Shown here in pieces: positions 16,985 to 25,924 of a stretch of 64,000 nucleotides of DNA (the first letter of the stretch is position 1; the number at the start of each line of letters is the position of its first letter). The DNA comes from Bacillota bacterium (GTDB taxonomy: Bacteria > Bacillota > Sulfobacillia > JABLXB01): assembly GCA_013178305.1 (NCBI GenBank), contig JABLXB010000008.1:124001-188000 (forward strand), written 5' to 3'. The translations under genes and the position numbers were made by a program. The notes below the pieces were generated by a model that was given only the letters and a program-made list of their open reading frames with translations, was not told the origin of the DNA and did no database searches.

Positions 16985-18838
16985 TTGAAGGACTACGGGC
17001 GTTTGTGGGAAGTTGACTTGACTACAGGGAAGGTTACGAAGGATCAGATCTCTCAGGATGTGATCCGCCTCTACCTTGGCGGTCGCGGCCTCGGCGCGCG
17101 GCTGTTACTCGATTACCTCAAGCCAGGCACGGATCCACTGGCTCCCGAAAACGTGCTGATGTTCATCTCGGGACCACTGACAGGCACTCCGGCCCCTGGA
17201 GCTGGGAAGTACCTCGTCGTGACGAAATCCCCCGCGACAGGGGCCTGGTTGGAAAGCTACGCCAGCGGCCGCCTGGCGCTCGAACTGCGCTACTCCGGCT
17301 GCGACGTATTGATGATAAGGGGAAGGGCGGCACAGCCCTCGTACCTCTGGGTGGGCGACGGGGCGGCCGAAGTTCGCGACGCTCGCGATCTCTGGGGGTC
17401 TGATGCGTTTCGCACCGAAGAGATTCTCGCGCGGCGTTTCGGGGATCCCGCGCCCGGAATTGCGTGCATCGGTCCGGCCGGCGAGAACCTCATCCGGTTC
17501 GCTGGCATCAACAGCGACTTTTTCCGGCAGGCGGGGCGCGGGGGCGCCGGGGCGGTAATGGGCTCCAAGAACCTTAAGGCAGTCGTCGCGAGGGGGACGA
17601 AGGGCCTGTCCTGCGCGGATAGCGAGGGCGTGCTGTCCCTCCTGTCGGCGCACATCGACCGCGTTCGGGGCAACCCGGTGGCTGTCCGCCGCAGGGGATA
17701 CGGCACCTCCCTGACCATGAACGCCACCAACGAATACGGCATGCTCCCTACCCTCAATTACCAGCGTGGGACTGCTCCTGAAGCCGGGGGCAGAATCAAC
17801 GCCGAGGGCGTAGGCAAGGCGGCCTACCACACTCGGGGGTGCACTGCATGCATCACGCCCTGCGGGGTAATGACCCACACGCAAGGGCCGCTGGGGGACC
17901 AGTACCTCGAGGGTCCGGAGTACGAGACACTATGCCTGCTAGGCAGCAACTTGGGTGTCTTCTCACTCCCTTACGTGTGTGCGTGTAACCTGCTGTGCGA
18001 TCAACTTGGGCTGGACACGATTTCAACAGGCAACGTGATCGGCTTCGCCATGGAGTGTTTCGAGCGTGGTCTGATCGGTACGGGCGACACGGGCGGACGG
18101 GATCTCAGGTTCGGTCGCTCCGATCTCGTGCCGGGGCTCATCAGGGACATCGCCTACATGAGAGGGTTCGGGCGGGATCTCTCGCTGGGGACCAGGAGCC
18201 TCGCGGCACAAGTAGGTCAGGGCTCCGAGAGGTGGGCGATTCACGTGAAGGGGCTGGAATTCTCGGCCTACGACCCGCGGGCGGCCTTCGGCGGAGGGTT
18301 GATATACGCAGTGGCTCCTCGCGGCGCCTGCCACCGCAGGAGCTCACCGGTGCACGTGGTGCGCAGGACCAGTGTTCTCTACGAACCTGACGGGCAGGCT
18401 CGAGTGGTGAAGGACCTCTTCGACGAACGGTCCATCCAGCATACTGTGCTGGTATGCGACTTCATCGGCAGGGGCGCCCCCGTGTCGGCGGATGAATACG
18501 GGGATTACCTGGGGTTTACGATTGGCGAGCATTTCACCGGCGATGAGCTTCAAGAGATTGCGGACAGGATAGAGACCACCATACGCCTGTTCAACAACAG
18601 GGAGGGACTGTCACGATCGGACGACACGCTTCCCCCGCGCATCCTCGAGGAGCCGCTACCGGACGGCCCGGCGCGGGGGAAGATCATCGGCCGCGCCAAT
18701 CTCGATAGAATGCTGGATGAGTACTACCAGCTTCGCGGCTGGGACCCCGCGGGCGTGCCGACGAAGGAAACCGTGTCAAGGCTACAGATCAATCCGCAGA
18801 CCTGGCTCTCGCCACAACGACAGGCGGTTTCGGGGTAA
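16985..18838 (+). CDS. Aldehyde ferredoxin oxidoreductase (tungstopterin enzyme)
   Basis: A 617-residue AOR-family protein that oxidises aldehydes to acids with ferredoxin as acceptor. Near the N-terminus GGRGLGARLLLDYL and RGGAGAVMGSKNLKA are pterin-binding segments. The cluster ligands are the Cys-x2-Cys-x3-Cys of GCTACITPCG (about residues 286-293) and a later Cys in VLVCDF. NLLCDQLGLDTISTGN is typical. The start is TTG 16985, eight bases after TAGGAGG; GTG 16979 is too close to it. It lies 27 bases after the amidohydrolase. It probably removes an aldehyde intermediate of the pathway. The aldehyde is unknown. Confidence 0.92.
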   Translation: MKDYGRLWEVDLTTGKVTKDQISQDVIRLYLGGRGLGARLLLDYLKPGTDPLAPENVLMFISGPLTGTPAPGAGKYLVVTKSPATGAWLESYASGRLALELRYSGCDVLMIRGRAAQPSYLWVGDGAAEVRDARDLWGSDAFRTEEILARRFGDPAPGIACIGPAGENLIRFAGINSDFFRQAGRGGAGAVMGSKNLKAVVARGTKGLSCADSEGVLSLLSAHIDRVRGNPVAVRRRGYGTSLTMNATNEYGMLPTLNYQRGTAPEAGGRINAEGVGKAAYHTRGCTACITPCGVMTHTQGPLGDQYLEGPEYETLCLLGSNLGVFSLPYVCACNLLCDQLGLDTISTGNVIGFAMECFERGLIGTGDTGGRDLRFGRSDLVPGLIRDIAYMRGFGRDLSLGTRSLAAQVGQGSERWAIHVKGLEFSAYDPRAAFGGGLIYAVAPRGACHRRSSPVHVVRRTSVLYEPDGQARVVKDLFDERSIQHTVLVCDFIGRGAPVSADEYGDYLGFTIGEHFTGDELQEIADRIETTIRLFNNREGLSRSDDTLPPRILEEPLPDGPARGKIIGRANLDRMLDEYYQLRGWDPAGVPTKETVSRLQINPQTWLSPQRQAVSG

Positions 18839-18854
18839 TTGGGAGGTCACCACA

Positions 18855-19538
18855 ATGAGCGATATCCCTCTTGGCAAGATAGAACCAGGACGTACGGCCC
18901 TCTTGCTCATCGATTTCCAGCGCCGCCACCTGGATGCCGAAATAGCGTACCACCCTGTGAGCAAAGAAGAAGCGGAAAGGATCGTCCGGAACGCCAGGCG
19001 CTTGCTCGAGTTTGCCCGCACAAGCGGTATTCCGGTGATATTTGTGGAGACGTTTTCGAGAAGGGCCTCGAAATGGGGGATCGTAGACGCGCGGAACGCG
19101 TACTGGGAAGCCCAGGCAAACCGCGTGGTTCCAGGCAGCAACTTCGTTCGTCGTACGGGCCGCAATGTGGAAGGTTCCGTTTACGCAGAAATCCTTCCGG
19201 ACCTGGCTCCGGGACCGGATGACATCAGGGTGCTGAAGAAGCGCTACAGCGCTTTCTACGGCTCGGACCTCGAACTGGTGCTGCGCGGCCTCGGGGTTGA
19301 CACCCTTATCGTAGCGGGTGTGAACACAAACAACTGTGTGCTTTCCACCTGCTTTGACGCATTCAATCGCGACTACAGGATCATCGTGATCGAGGACTGC
19401 TGTGGCAGCATGAACGGCGCCGACATGCACGAGTTCGCGATCAAGGAGATAAAGGCTGCCCTGGGGTGGGTCCGAAGTTCGGAAGAGATGGCGACCTTGT
19501 TACGCAGTGAACACGAGCAGGGAGCCGCACGGCCCTGA
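18855..19538 (+). CDS. Isochorismatase-family cysteine hydrolase (N-carbamoylsarcosine amidase-like)
   Basis: A 227-residue alpha/beta hydrolase of the isochorismatase/nicotinamidase superfamily. The catalytic Asp is in ALLLIDFQ, the Lys in VLKKRYSAFYGSDLE, and the nucleophile Cys in VNTNNCVLST. The flanking layout (GSDLELVLRGLGVDTLIVAG) resembles carbamoyl-sarcosine and ureidoacrylate amidases more than true isochorismatases. It would split an amide, releasing ammonia. ATG 18855 has GGGAGGT eight bases upstream. It lies 16 bases after AOR and 16 bases before the M20 gene. Confidence 0.88.
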   Translation: MSDIPLGKIEPGRTALLLIDFQRRHLDAEIAYHPVSKEEAERIVRNARRLLEFARTSGIPVIFVETFSRRASKWGIVDARNAYWEAQANRVVPGSNFVRRTGRNVEGSVYAEILPDLAPGPDDIRVLKKRYSAFYGSDLELVLRGLGVDTLIVAGVNTNNCVLSTCFDAFNRDYRIIVIEDCCGSMNGADMHEFAIKEIKAALGWVRSSEEMATLLRSEHEQGAARP

Positions 19539-19554
19539 GGAGGGAACCCGGATC

Positions 19555-20745
19555 TTGGACGCTCTCGCCGCGCTGCTTCAACGGCGCGAAACTCAGATCA
19601 GAGAAGATTGGGCTATGCTTCATTCGATTCCGGAGGCGGGTTTCGAGGAGAAACAGACGTCCGCATTCCTTGCGGCGAGGTTGGAGCGGGCCGGGTTCGA
19701 AGTTCAAAGGGGGCTTGCGGGGACCGGCGTGGTGGGGTATTTGCGGGGGCACGAACCCGGACCCGTAGTGGGTCTGCGTGCGGACATGGATGCGCTCCGG
19801 CACGAATTGGATGGCCGCGTGGAAGCCCGCCACTCGTGCGGTCACGACGCGAACTGCACCATGGTGCTTGCGGCGGCCGAAGCGCTGGCCGCGTGTAAGG
19901 CCGTCCGGCGGGGTAGGCTGGTGATCGTGTTTCAACCGGCGGAGGAAATGCTGTCCGGCGCCAGAGCCATGATCGAGACCGGAGCACTGGATGGATTGGA
20001 CTACCTGATAGGCGTGCACCTCCGGCCTAAAGAAGAACTGGGATACGGCACCGCGACACCCTCCGTCAGGCACGGGGCGTCCGGAATCATGCTGGCAACG
20101 ATTTCGGGGACACCCGCGCACGGGGCCAGACCGCATCAGGGGGTGAACGCGGTTGAAGCCGGCGCGCTTGCGGTACTTAGCGTAAGTCAGGTGAGGCTGG
20201 ACCCCAGGGTCTCCCATTCAGTGAAGGCCACCATGATAAGGGGCGGGGGTGTATCTCTCAATGTCATTCCCGACCGCGTGGAAATGGCATTCGACCTGCG
20301 AGCCCAGACCAACCAGATCATGACGGGTCTGCGAGAAAAGGTCACCAGGGCCATCAACCTGGCGGCGGGCGCGAACGGAGCGAAAGCCGAGGTCACCTGG
20401 AAGGGAGGGGTCCCTGCCGCTCAAGACGATCGGAATGTGGTGGAGGTCGCCACCGAAGTAATAAAGGATGTGCTGGGGCGGGACGGACTTCGGGCGCCGC
20501 TGCTTACTCCGGGTGGGGAGGACTTTCACGAATACCCGCTTGCCATGAAGGGCCTCAAGACAACCATTGTTGGACTAGGGGCCGACGTCACCCCCGGCCT
20601 CCATCATCCCGAGATGGTGTTCAATCGGGATATCCTGCTTCTGGGGGCCAGGATCCTGGCTGGCATTGCGTGCAGGATCTTTAACCAGGAGCCGGCGACC
20701 CGTGAGTGTTACGAGGCGGAAAGCGCGGGGGACACTGACTCTTGA
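19555..20745 (+). CDS. M20-family amidohydrolase (hippurate/N-acyl-amino-acid hydrolase-like)
   Basis: A 396-residue metal-dependent amidase of the M20D group. VVGLRADMDALRHE, EARHSCGHDANCTMVLAAAEAL (with the ligand Cys and His-Asp), FQPAEEMLSGA and TPGGEDFHEYP follow the family order. It probably deacylates an N-acyl amino acid or related amide. TTG 19555 has GAGGAGGG upstream. A longer GTG start at 19507 would overlap the isochorismatase-like gene by 32 bases. It is the last gene of the operon; a new sigma-A promoter follows at 20769. Confidence 0.88.
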   Translation: MDALAALLQRRETQIREDWAMLHSIPEAGFEEKQTSAFLAARLERAGFEVQRGLAGTGVVGYLRGHEPGPVVGLRADMDALRHELDGRVEARHSCGHDANCTMVLAAAEALAACKAVRRGRLVIVFQPAEEMLSGARAMIETGALDGLDYLIGVHLRPKEELGYGTATPSVRHGASGIMLATISGTPAHGARPHQGVNAVEAGALAVLSVSQVRLDPRVSHSVKATMIRGGGVSLNVIPDRVEMAFDLRAQTNQIMTGLREKVTRAINLAAGANGAKAEVTWKGGVPAAQDDRNVVEVATEVIKDVLGRDGLRAPLLTPGGEDFHEYPLAMKGLKTTIVGLGADVTPGLHHPEMVFNRDILLLGARILAGIACRIFNQEPATRECYEAESAGDTDS

Positions 20746-20768
20746 GGCGGGCGATTGTGCCAGTTGCC

Positions 20769-20797
20769 TTGACAGGCCGTACGCGGGTTCGTATAAT
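20769..20797 (+). promoter_or_regulatory. Perfect-consensus sigma-A promoter upstream of smpB
   Basis: TTGACA (20769-20774), 17 bases, then TATAAT (20792-20797). Both hexamers are exact. Transcription should begin near 20804, about 150 bases before smpB. Confidence 0.9.
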
Positions 20798-20846
20798 CTA
20801 ATCTGCAGGGCAAACAGCGGTAGGTAAGTAACGGTAGTCGCCTGAA

Positions 20847-20878
20847 CCCCTTCCGTTCTCGGACGAAGGGGTGTATTT
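20847..20878 (+). terminator. Terminator-like hairpin in the smpB leader
   Basis: CCCCTTC (20847-20853) pairs with GAAGGGG (20865-20871), with some inner pairing, followed by TGTATTTG. It sits about 45 bases after the predicted transcription start. It could terminate a short RNA or act as an attenuator. The T-run is imperfect. Confidence 0.4.
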
Positions 20879-20953
20879 GTCGGTGGGAGTTCACTATGGT
20901 GAACGGGGGCGCCGCACGGAGTCCGATATGGTGTGCCGGCCGGGGTGAGAAGG

Positions 20954-21415
20954 GTGGAAGGCGTAAAAATAATAGGTGAAAACCGCAAGGCCAGGCACGA
21001 TTATCACATCGAGGAGACTATCGAGGCAGGCATTGCCCTGGTGGGGACCGAGGTGAAGTCGCTCAGACTCGGAAGGCTCAGCCTTCGCGATTCGTACGCC
21101 CAGGTGAAAGACGGCGAGGCGATCCTGTACAACGTGCACATCAGCCCGTACGAGCCGGCCGACCGGTTCAATCACGATCCGATGAGGCCGAGGAGGCTGC
21201 TGTTGCACAAACGGGAAATCTTGAGGCTTCGCCACAAGGCCGAGGAAAAGGGATACACGCTGGTCCCGCTCAAGATGTACTTCAAACGGGGCCGCGCCAA
21301 GGTCGAACTGGCGGTTGCGCGCGGCAAGAGGGAGTATGATAAGAGGGACGACATCGCCGAGCGGGACGCCAAGCGCGACATCGCGCGGGCCATGAGGCGC
21401 AGGGCGGACGAATAG
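20954..21415 (+). CDS. smpB: SsrA-binding protein SmpB
   Basis: A 153-residue tmRNA partner that brings tmRNA-Ala to stalled ribosomes. [22 protein letters not shown] is the conserved N-terminus. [19 protein letters not shown] and the basic C-tail ([15 protein letters not shown]) complete the family pattern. GTG 20954 gives the usual length; an upstream GTG at 20933 is possible. A GGGGTGA site precedes it. tmRNA itself lies 205 bases downstream. Confidence 0.95.
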   Translation: MEGVKIIGENRKARHDYHIEETIEAGIALVGTEVKSLRLGRLSLRDSYAQVKDGEAILYNVHISPYEPADRFNHDPMRPRRLLLHKREILRLRHKAEEKGYTLVPLKMYFKRGRAKVELAVARGKREYDKRDDIAERDAKRDIARAMRRRADE

Positions 21416-21620
21416 GATCAGGCTCTTCAGACTCGGAGCCACCCGTGTGGCGACCGCAGGCCGCTGCGCTTCGCAAGTTGCGGCCGGGGCGTCGGTGGCA
21501 TATCATGTGGAACACAGCCGGACATTGCAGCGTCAAAGAGCATACTCAGCGCGTGCGCCCGTGCGTCGCGCAGGCCGTGGACGGCGAATTGCGACAATCG
21601 AACGAACAGGTTTGGGATTT

Positions 21621-21972
21621 GGGGGCGAACAAGGTTCGACGGGGGTTGTCATGGACCGGGGCAGCGGGTCGAGCGTCCGCAACTCGTAAATCCGCGGAAC
21701 AAGATAACTGCCAACACAGAATACGCTCTAGCCGCTTAACGCGGTTACGCTCTGCCGGACCCCTCCCGCGGGAGCTGGACAGGGCGTCATAAAAGCGGGA
21801 TACCCACCGGTACCTGGCCCGGGGACTGAATGGGGAAACCAACGGGCTGGCCGGAGCCGGACCCTGCCCTTCGGGGGCCGGTAACGGCGAGAAAGCCAAA
21901 CAAGGGATACACCCGTAGAAACCCCTGTTGGTGAGCCTTCGGACGAGGGTGCGATTCCCTCCGCCTCCACCA
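21621..21972 (+). ncRNA. ssrA: Transfer-messenger RNA (tmRNA)
   Basis: The 5' end GGGGGCG pairs with CGCCTCC just before the encoded ACCA at 21969-21972. The T-arm GAGGGTGCGATTCCCTC precedes it. The tag reading frame ends GCC AAC ACA GAA TAC and then codes ALAA and a TAA, giving the tag ANTEYALAA. This is a standard degradation tag. The GCC is the likely resume codon. Length is 352 nt. It rescues stalled ribosomes together with SmpB, encoded just upstream. The 205 bases between smpB and tmRNA hold no other gene I recognise. Confidence 0.93.
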
Positions 21973-22009
21973 TATTTTGGCTGGCAGAGCGAGCCTCTGC
22001 CGGCGGCGG

Positions 22010-22036
22010 GACCAGGCGACGTTCGCCTGGTCTTTT
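22010..22036 (+). terminator. Intrinsic terminator after tmRNA
   Basis: A 10-bp perfect stem, GACCAGGCGA at 22010-22019 pairing with 22023-22032, has a tight loop and is followed by TTTT. A smaller hairpin precedes it near 21983-22001. Confidence 0.85.
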
Positions 22037-22057
22037 CGCTTCCACCGCTCCAACATG

Positions 22058-22066
22058 TGCTATACT
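22058..22066 (+). promoter_or_regulatory. Extended -10 promoter before the UPF0316 gene
   Basis: TGCTATACT is an extended -10 (TGn plus TATACT at 22061-22066) directly after the tmRNA terminator. The -35 region is weak. It lies 45 bases before the TTG start at 22111. Confidence 0.45.
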
Positions 22067-22110
22067 TAGTGGGTAGACGGCAGGACTGGTCATTCAAGGA
22101 GACATCCGAT

Positions 22111-22626
22111 TTGGTCCTCGTATTCGAAGCGCTTTTTATCTTCCTCTGCAGGGTTGTAGACGTATCTCTCGGCACCGTGCGGCTGCTCCTGCTGTTCAGG
22201 GGCAAGCGCCTGCAGGCCTCGGTGGTAGGGTTCTTTGAAGTGCTCGTGTTCATCAACGCGCTCGGGCGCGTCGTGAACAACCTGGATAGCCCCGTGAAGC
22301 TCCTGGCCTACGCCGCCGGTTTCGCGACGGGGAACTTCGTGGGCAGCAAGCTCGAGGAACGCCTGGCGCTCGGCTACCAGACGGTCCACGCGGTATTGCC
22401 TCAGAACTGCGCGGATAAACTGACTTGCAGGCTGAGGGAGGCCGGTTTCGGCGCCACCGTGGTTTCCGCCAGCGGACGCGAGGGACAGCACAGCATGGTG
22501 ATGGTGACGCTCCAGAGGAAAGCGCTGCCCGCGGCGCTCGCCCTGATAGAAACCGAGACTCCGGACGCATTTGTGACTATACTTGACACAAGGCAACGCA
22601 GGGGCGGGGTTTTCGAGTACCGTTAG
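22111..22626 (+). CDS. UPF0316 membrane protein (DUF2179 family)
   Basis: A 171-residue protein. The N-terminal half has three hydrophobic segments ([20 protein letters not shown], then [18 protein letters not shown] and a following helix with [18 protein letters not shown]). The C-terminal 80 residues form a soluble DUF2179 domain ([15 protein letters not shown]). The [13 protein letters not shown] and GNFVG-K-EE motifs are diagnostic of UPF0316. Function is unknown. TTG 22111 has AAGGAGA eight bases upstream. The gene follows a new promoter after tmRNA and is the first of a run leading to rph. Confidence 0.85.
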   Translation: MVLVFEALFIFLCRVVDVSLGTVRLLLLFRGKRLQASVVGFFEVLVFINALGRVVNNLDSPVKLLAYAAGFATGNFVGSKLEERLALGYQTVHAVLPQNCADKLTCRLREAGFGATVVSASGREGQHSMVMVTLQRKALPAALALIETETPDAFVTILDTRQRRGGVFEYR

Positions 22627-22664
22627 CGCAATGCGCCATTATACGCTATCGTGGGGGTGTTTCG

Positions 22665-23414
22665 GTGGTTCGTTCCGACGGCAGGATGTGGAACCAGCTC
22701 AGGCCGGTCAGGATCACCCGTGGGTACCTCAAGTTTCCCGACGGCTCGGTTCTCGCCGAGACCGGCGATACAAAGGTTATTTGCTCGGCGACGATCGAGG
22801 AGAAAACCCCGTTGTTCCTGAAAGGGACCGGACAGGGGTGGGTCACCGCCGAGTACGGAATGCTCCCGGGTTCGACGCCCACCCGCATGCAACGTGAGGC
22901 CACCAGGGGGCGGCCGGGAGGCCGCACACTCGAAATCCAGCGACTGATCGGCCGCGCCCTGCGCGCTGTCGTGAATCTGGGCGCACTCGGTGAGCGGACG
23001 GTGTGGGTCGACTGCGACGTAATCCAGGCCGACGGGGGGACCAGGACGGCGTCCATAACCGGGGCGTTCGTCGCGGTGGTAGATGCTCTGTCGGCTGCGC
23101 GAGAGAGTGGCCTCATGCAGAGGCTTCCCGTCAACGACTTCCTTGCTGCAACCAGCGTCGGGATAGTAGACGACACATTCCTCCTCGACCTTGCGTTCGA
23201 CGAGGATTCCCGCGCCCGCGTTGACATGAACGTGGTGATGACCGGCAGGGGCAATATGGTCGAGATACAGGGGACCGGCGAGAGGGCGCCTTTCTCAGTT
23301 GCCGAGATGGAGCGCCTGATTACGCTGGCCCGTGACGGAATAACCCAACTGATCGAGGTTGAGAAGGCCGCCCTCGGGCCCCTCGCGATGGAGGTCGGCC
23401 GTGCCGGCGAGTAG
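22665..23414 (+). CDS. rph: Ribonuclease PH
   Basis: A 249-residue phosphorolytic exoribonuclease that trims tRNA 3' ends. [20 protein letters not shown] is the family N-terminus. [34 protein letters not shown] and [20 protein letters not shown] are the RNA and phosphate sites. GTG 22665 is the start. The rdgB start lies inside its last codons (overlap of 14 bases), the classical rph-rdgB arrangement. Confidence 0.95.
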   Translation: MVRSDGRMWNQLRPVRITRGYLKFPDGSVLAETGDTKVICSATIEEKTPLFLKGTGQGWVTAEYGMLPGSTPTRMQREATRGRPGGRTLEIQRLIGRALRAVVNLGALGERTVWVDCDVIQADGGTRTASITGAFVAVVDALSAARESGLMQRLPVNDFLAATSVGIVDDTFLLDLAFDEDSRARVDMNVVMTGRGNMVEIQGTGERAPFSVAEMERLITLARDGITQLIEVEKAALGPLAMEVGRAGE

Positions 23415-24006
23415 ACTGGTTATCGCCACGCACAACAAGGGGAAGGTGGATGAGATCCGCGCCCTCCTCGACGGTATCGACGTCGAGGTGTTGTCGCTGG
23501 CCGAGTTCCCGCACGTGCCTCCCGTCGATGAGACCGGCTTGACATTCGCGGAGAACGCCGTGATAAAGGCGCGTCATGCCGCCGAGGCCACGGGCATTTT
23601 GGCCGTGGCCGACGACTCCGGCATCGAAGTCGATGCGCTCGGGGGGCGGCCGGGCGTCATATCGGCGAGGTTCTCGGGACAGGGCGCCACCGACGAGTCG
23701 AACAACCGCAAGATCCTCGATCTTCTCAAGGATGTCCCGTTCGACCGGCGTACCGCGAGGTTTGTCTCGGTCATCGCCGTCTGCGACCCCGCCGGACGAG
23801 CAGAAACGGCAACCGGTGTGTGCGAGGGCGTGGTGACGTTCGAACCCAGGGGAACGAGCGGCTTCGGTTACGACCCGCTGTTCCTTGTGCCTCAGCTGGG
23901 GAAAACATACGCTGAACTGGGATTAGAGGAGAAGAACAGTGTCAGCCACAGGGGGCGGGCACTCAGGGCGGCGCGCCCTATCCTGCTGCGGATGCTGGGT
24001 GCCTGA
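23401..24006 (+). CDS. rdgB: XTP/dITP pyrophosphatase (RdgB/HAM1)
   Basis: A 201-residue nucleotide pyrophosphatase that removes XTP/dITP from the pool. [56 protein letters not shown] and the C-terminal SVSHRGRAL are all present. GTG 23401 begins inside rph and has GGAGGT at 23391-23396, so translation is coupled to rph. A phosphodiesterase gene follows after 35 bases. Confidence 0.95.
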   Translation: MPASRLVIATHNKGKVDEIRALLDGIDVEVLSLAEFPHVPPVDETGLTFAENAVIKARHAAEATGILAVADDSGIEVDALGGRPGVISARFSGQGATDESNNRKILDLLKDVPFDRRTARFVSVIAVCDPAGRAETATGVCEGVVTFEPRGTSGFGYDPLFLVPQLGKTYAELGLEEKNSVSHRGRALRAARPILLRMLGA

Positions 24007-24041
24007 CGGAGGGCCCGGGCCGGCTTCGCGGAGGTATTCGA

Positions 24042-24521
24042 TTGATTCTCGGAATTGTCAGCGATTCTCATGGGGATGTCCCGCGGCTGAAGCGTTTCCT
24101 CCGCGAGGTCGGCCCGGTGGACGCTATTCTTCACGCGGGCGATTTCTACGAGGATAGCAAGAAATTGTCGGGGATAACCAAGGTCAAGGTCATTGGGGTC
24201 ATGGGCAACTGCGACTACCTGATGACCGGTCCACTGGAAAAGGTGGTTGAAGTGAGTGGGAAGAAGGTACTGCTCGCCCACGGCCACCAGTACGGCGTGA
24301 AGAGAGACCGTGAGGCGCTGAAGAAGCGGGCAGTATCGCTGGGCGTCGACGCAGTCGTATTCGGCCACACGCACGTCGCGGAGACATTCTGGGCAGGAGA
24401 CGTGCTTTTCGTAAACCCCGGCAGCTGCCACTACGGCAGGGGGTCACATGGTCCTTCGTACGGCACGCTGGAGATTACCCCCGATGGCGGGATGGTGGCG
24501 TCCATCCACTATCTCGAGTGA
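24042..24521 (+). CDS. YfcE/MJ0936-family metallophosphoesterase
   Basis: A 159-residue calcineurin-like phosphodiesterase. The five metal motifs are present in order: SDSHGD, HAGDF, GVMGNCD, LAHGHQYG and FGHTHV. It hydrolyses phosphodiesters in vitro in the family; the biological substrate is not known. TTG 24042 gives the natural N-terminus MILGIVSDSHG. It is the last gene of the rph-rdgB run before the tRNA region. Confidence 0.9.
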   Translation: MILGIVSDSHGDVPRLKRFLREVGPVDAILHAGDFYEDSKKLSGITKVKVIGVMGNCDYLMTGPLEKVVEVSGKKVLLAHGHQYGVKRDREALKKRAVSLGVDAVVFGHTHVAETFWAGDVLFVNPGSCHYGRGSHGPSYGTLEITPDGGMVASIHYLE

Positions 24522-24574
24522 GTTCCCGGACCGTTAGCGCAGGTAAACCGCAGGTAGGCGTGGTCACCGGTGAT

Positions 24575-24603
24575 TTGACTGCGCTGATGTGGTCAACTAT
24601 ACT
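24575..24603 (+). promoter_or_regulatory. Sigma-A promoter of the tRNA-Pro gene
   Basis: TTGACT (24575-24580), 17 bases, TATACT (24598-24603). The tRNA begins 15 bases after the -10. Confidence 0.75.
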
Positions 24604-24618
24604 AGGTAGTGCAGGATT

Positions 24619-24695
24619 CGGGGCGTAGCGCAGTTTGGTAGCGCGCTTGGTTTGGGACCAAGAAGTCGCCGGTTCAAGTCCGGCCGCCCCGACCA
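24619..24695 (+). tRNA. tRNA-Pro (anticodon TGG)
   Basis: The acceptor CGGGGCG pairs with CGCCCCG and CCA is encoded. The anticodon loop TTTGGGA sits on a CTTGG/CCAAG stem. The T-arm GCCGG-TTCAAGT-CCGGC is regular. Confidence 0.97.
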
Positions 24696-24887
24696 TTCTT
24701 CCCCTCGAAGCAGGACCTTCGCTCATTTGCCAACAGCAGCCCTTGCCGTTGACCTGGCGAAGTCCAGAATCGGCGAGCCTGCGGCGCTCGACGGAGTGAA
24801 CTGGGTTCCGTGAGCCGCCCGACCCTTCCGACGTCCCGCGGGCGCACCCGTACCGCCCATGCTTGGCTGTTGGCAAGCAGGGGTTCC

Positions 24888-24916
24888 TTGATTTTGGCTC
24901 CCTAATCGGTTAAAAT
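24888..24916 (+). promoter_or_regulatory. Sigma-A promoter of the Gly-Arg-His tRNA group
   Basis: TTGATT (24888-24893), 17 bases, TAAAAT (24911-24916), 20 bases before tRNA-Gly. Confidence 0.75.
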
Positions 24917-24936
24917 ATAGGACGCGACACTGCCGA

Positions 24937-25010
<74 letters not shown>

Positions 25011-25025
25011 GTTCTGATAACCCGC

Positions 25026-25101
25026 GCGCCTGTAGCTCAGGGGATAGAGCACCTGCCTTCTAAGCAGGGAGTCGCAGGTTCGATTCCTGCCAGGCGCGCC
25101 A
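25026..25101 (+). tRNA. tRNA-Arg (anticodon TCT)
   Basis: The acceptor GCGCCTG pairs with CAGGCGC, the discriminator is G and CCA is encoded. The anticodon loop CTTCTAA sits on a CCTGC/GCAGG stem. Confidence 0.97.
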
Positions 25102-25173
25102 CCTGGAAACGACCGCGCCCGGGCGACCGCTGGATTCCGGCGACACCGGGCGATATCGTGCGAAAAGGTTCGT

Positions 25174-25251
25174 GGTGAGTGTAGCTCAACTGGTTAGAGC
25201 GTGGGACTGTGGCTCCTAAGGTTGCGGGTTCGACCCCCGTCACTCACCCCA
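25174..25251 (+). tRNA. tRNA-His (anticodon GTG)
   Basis: The acceptor GTGAGTG pairs with CACTCAC. G at 25174 is the extra -1 base and opposes discriminator C, the His identity pair. The anticodon loop is CTGTGGC. CCA is encoded. Confidence 0.96.
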
Positions 25252-25278
25252 ATTTACTTAGAACCGGACGACCCGCCC

Positions 25279-25728
25279 TCACTTATAGCGCGGGTCGTCT
25301 TTCGTCTCTTCATAATAGGCGTCGGGGCCAATCTGCCGCATACGCTCGTTCATGGCGATCCAGCGCGCTTTCAGGTTGGGGTCGAACCTGCTTCTATCGC
25401 AGGGGAATTCCGCACACTCGTAGCAGAATGCCACGTTCTTGGCCCGATAGCATTCCCGGACTCCACAATCGGGATGCTTGCAGGTGCCCTTCCTGCAACC
25501 GAGGCATTCGCCCTTCGTAAGGTAGTCGAGCAATTCCTTGAAGGCTGCGTAATTCTCGAACACAGGCATCCCGAGTTTGACGAACCTCGAAGCGAATGTG
25601 TCGAAGTTGCCGAGGCGCTCCTTGAGCAACCGGGCGTACCCGGCGATCTCACCGTCGGCATAGGCAAAGCACTTCTCGCAGCTCAGACCACAGGGAGCCA
25701 GCGCCTTCAGGACCATGTCGGTAGCCAT
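25279..25728 (-). CDS. DUF3795-family cysteine-rich protein
   Basis: A 149-residue soluble protein with many cysteines: APCGLSCEKCFAY at the start, then GECLGCRKGTCKHPDCGVRECY and FCYECAEFPC. The spacing suggests metal or Fe-S binding. The opening CGL-C--C and the late C-ECA-FPC pattern fit DUF3795, whose function is not established. It lies alone on the minus strand between two tRNA transcription units, with a GGGGGG-type ribosome site before ATG 25728. Nothing nearby hints at a partner. Confidence 0.75.
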   Translation of the reverse strand: MATDMVLKALAPCGLSCEKCFAYADGEIAGYARLLKERLGNFDTFASRFVKLGMPVFENYAAFKELLDYLTKGECLGCRKGTCKHPDCGVRECYRAKNVAFCYECAEFPCDRSRFDPNLKARWIAMNERMRQIGPDAYYEETKDDPRYK

Positions 25729-25874
25729 TCAGGTCCCCCCAATTCATGTCAGCCGTGGCACAAATTATTCAATTCGGCAGATGGAGGCCCCATTCCTGCA
25801 AGGTGTCGCTGAGCGCGAGCGCTGCGGGCGGCGGTGGGCAATTGAGATGACCCAGTACCTAGCGGACCTTTGCC

Positions 25875-25903
25875 TTGATTGGACCCCCGATCTGTGTTAG
25901 GAT
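25875..25903 (+). promoter_or_regulatory. Sigma-A promoter of the Arg-Gln-Lys tRNA group
   Basis: TTGATT (25875-25880), 17 bases, TAGGAT (25898-25903), with TG at 25895-25896 (extended -10), 21 bases before tRNA-Arg(TCG). Confidence 0.75.
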
Positions 25904-25924
25904 ATTTGTGCGATATTTGCAGGG

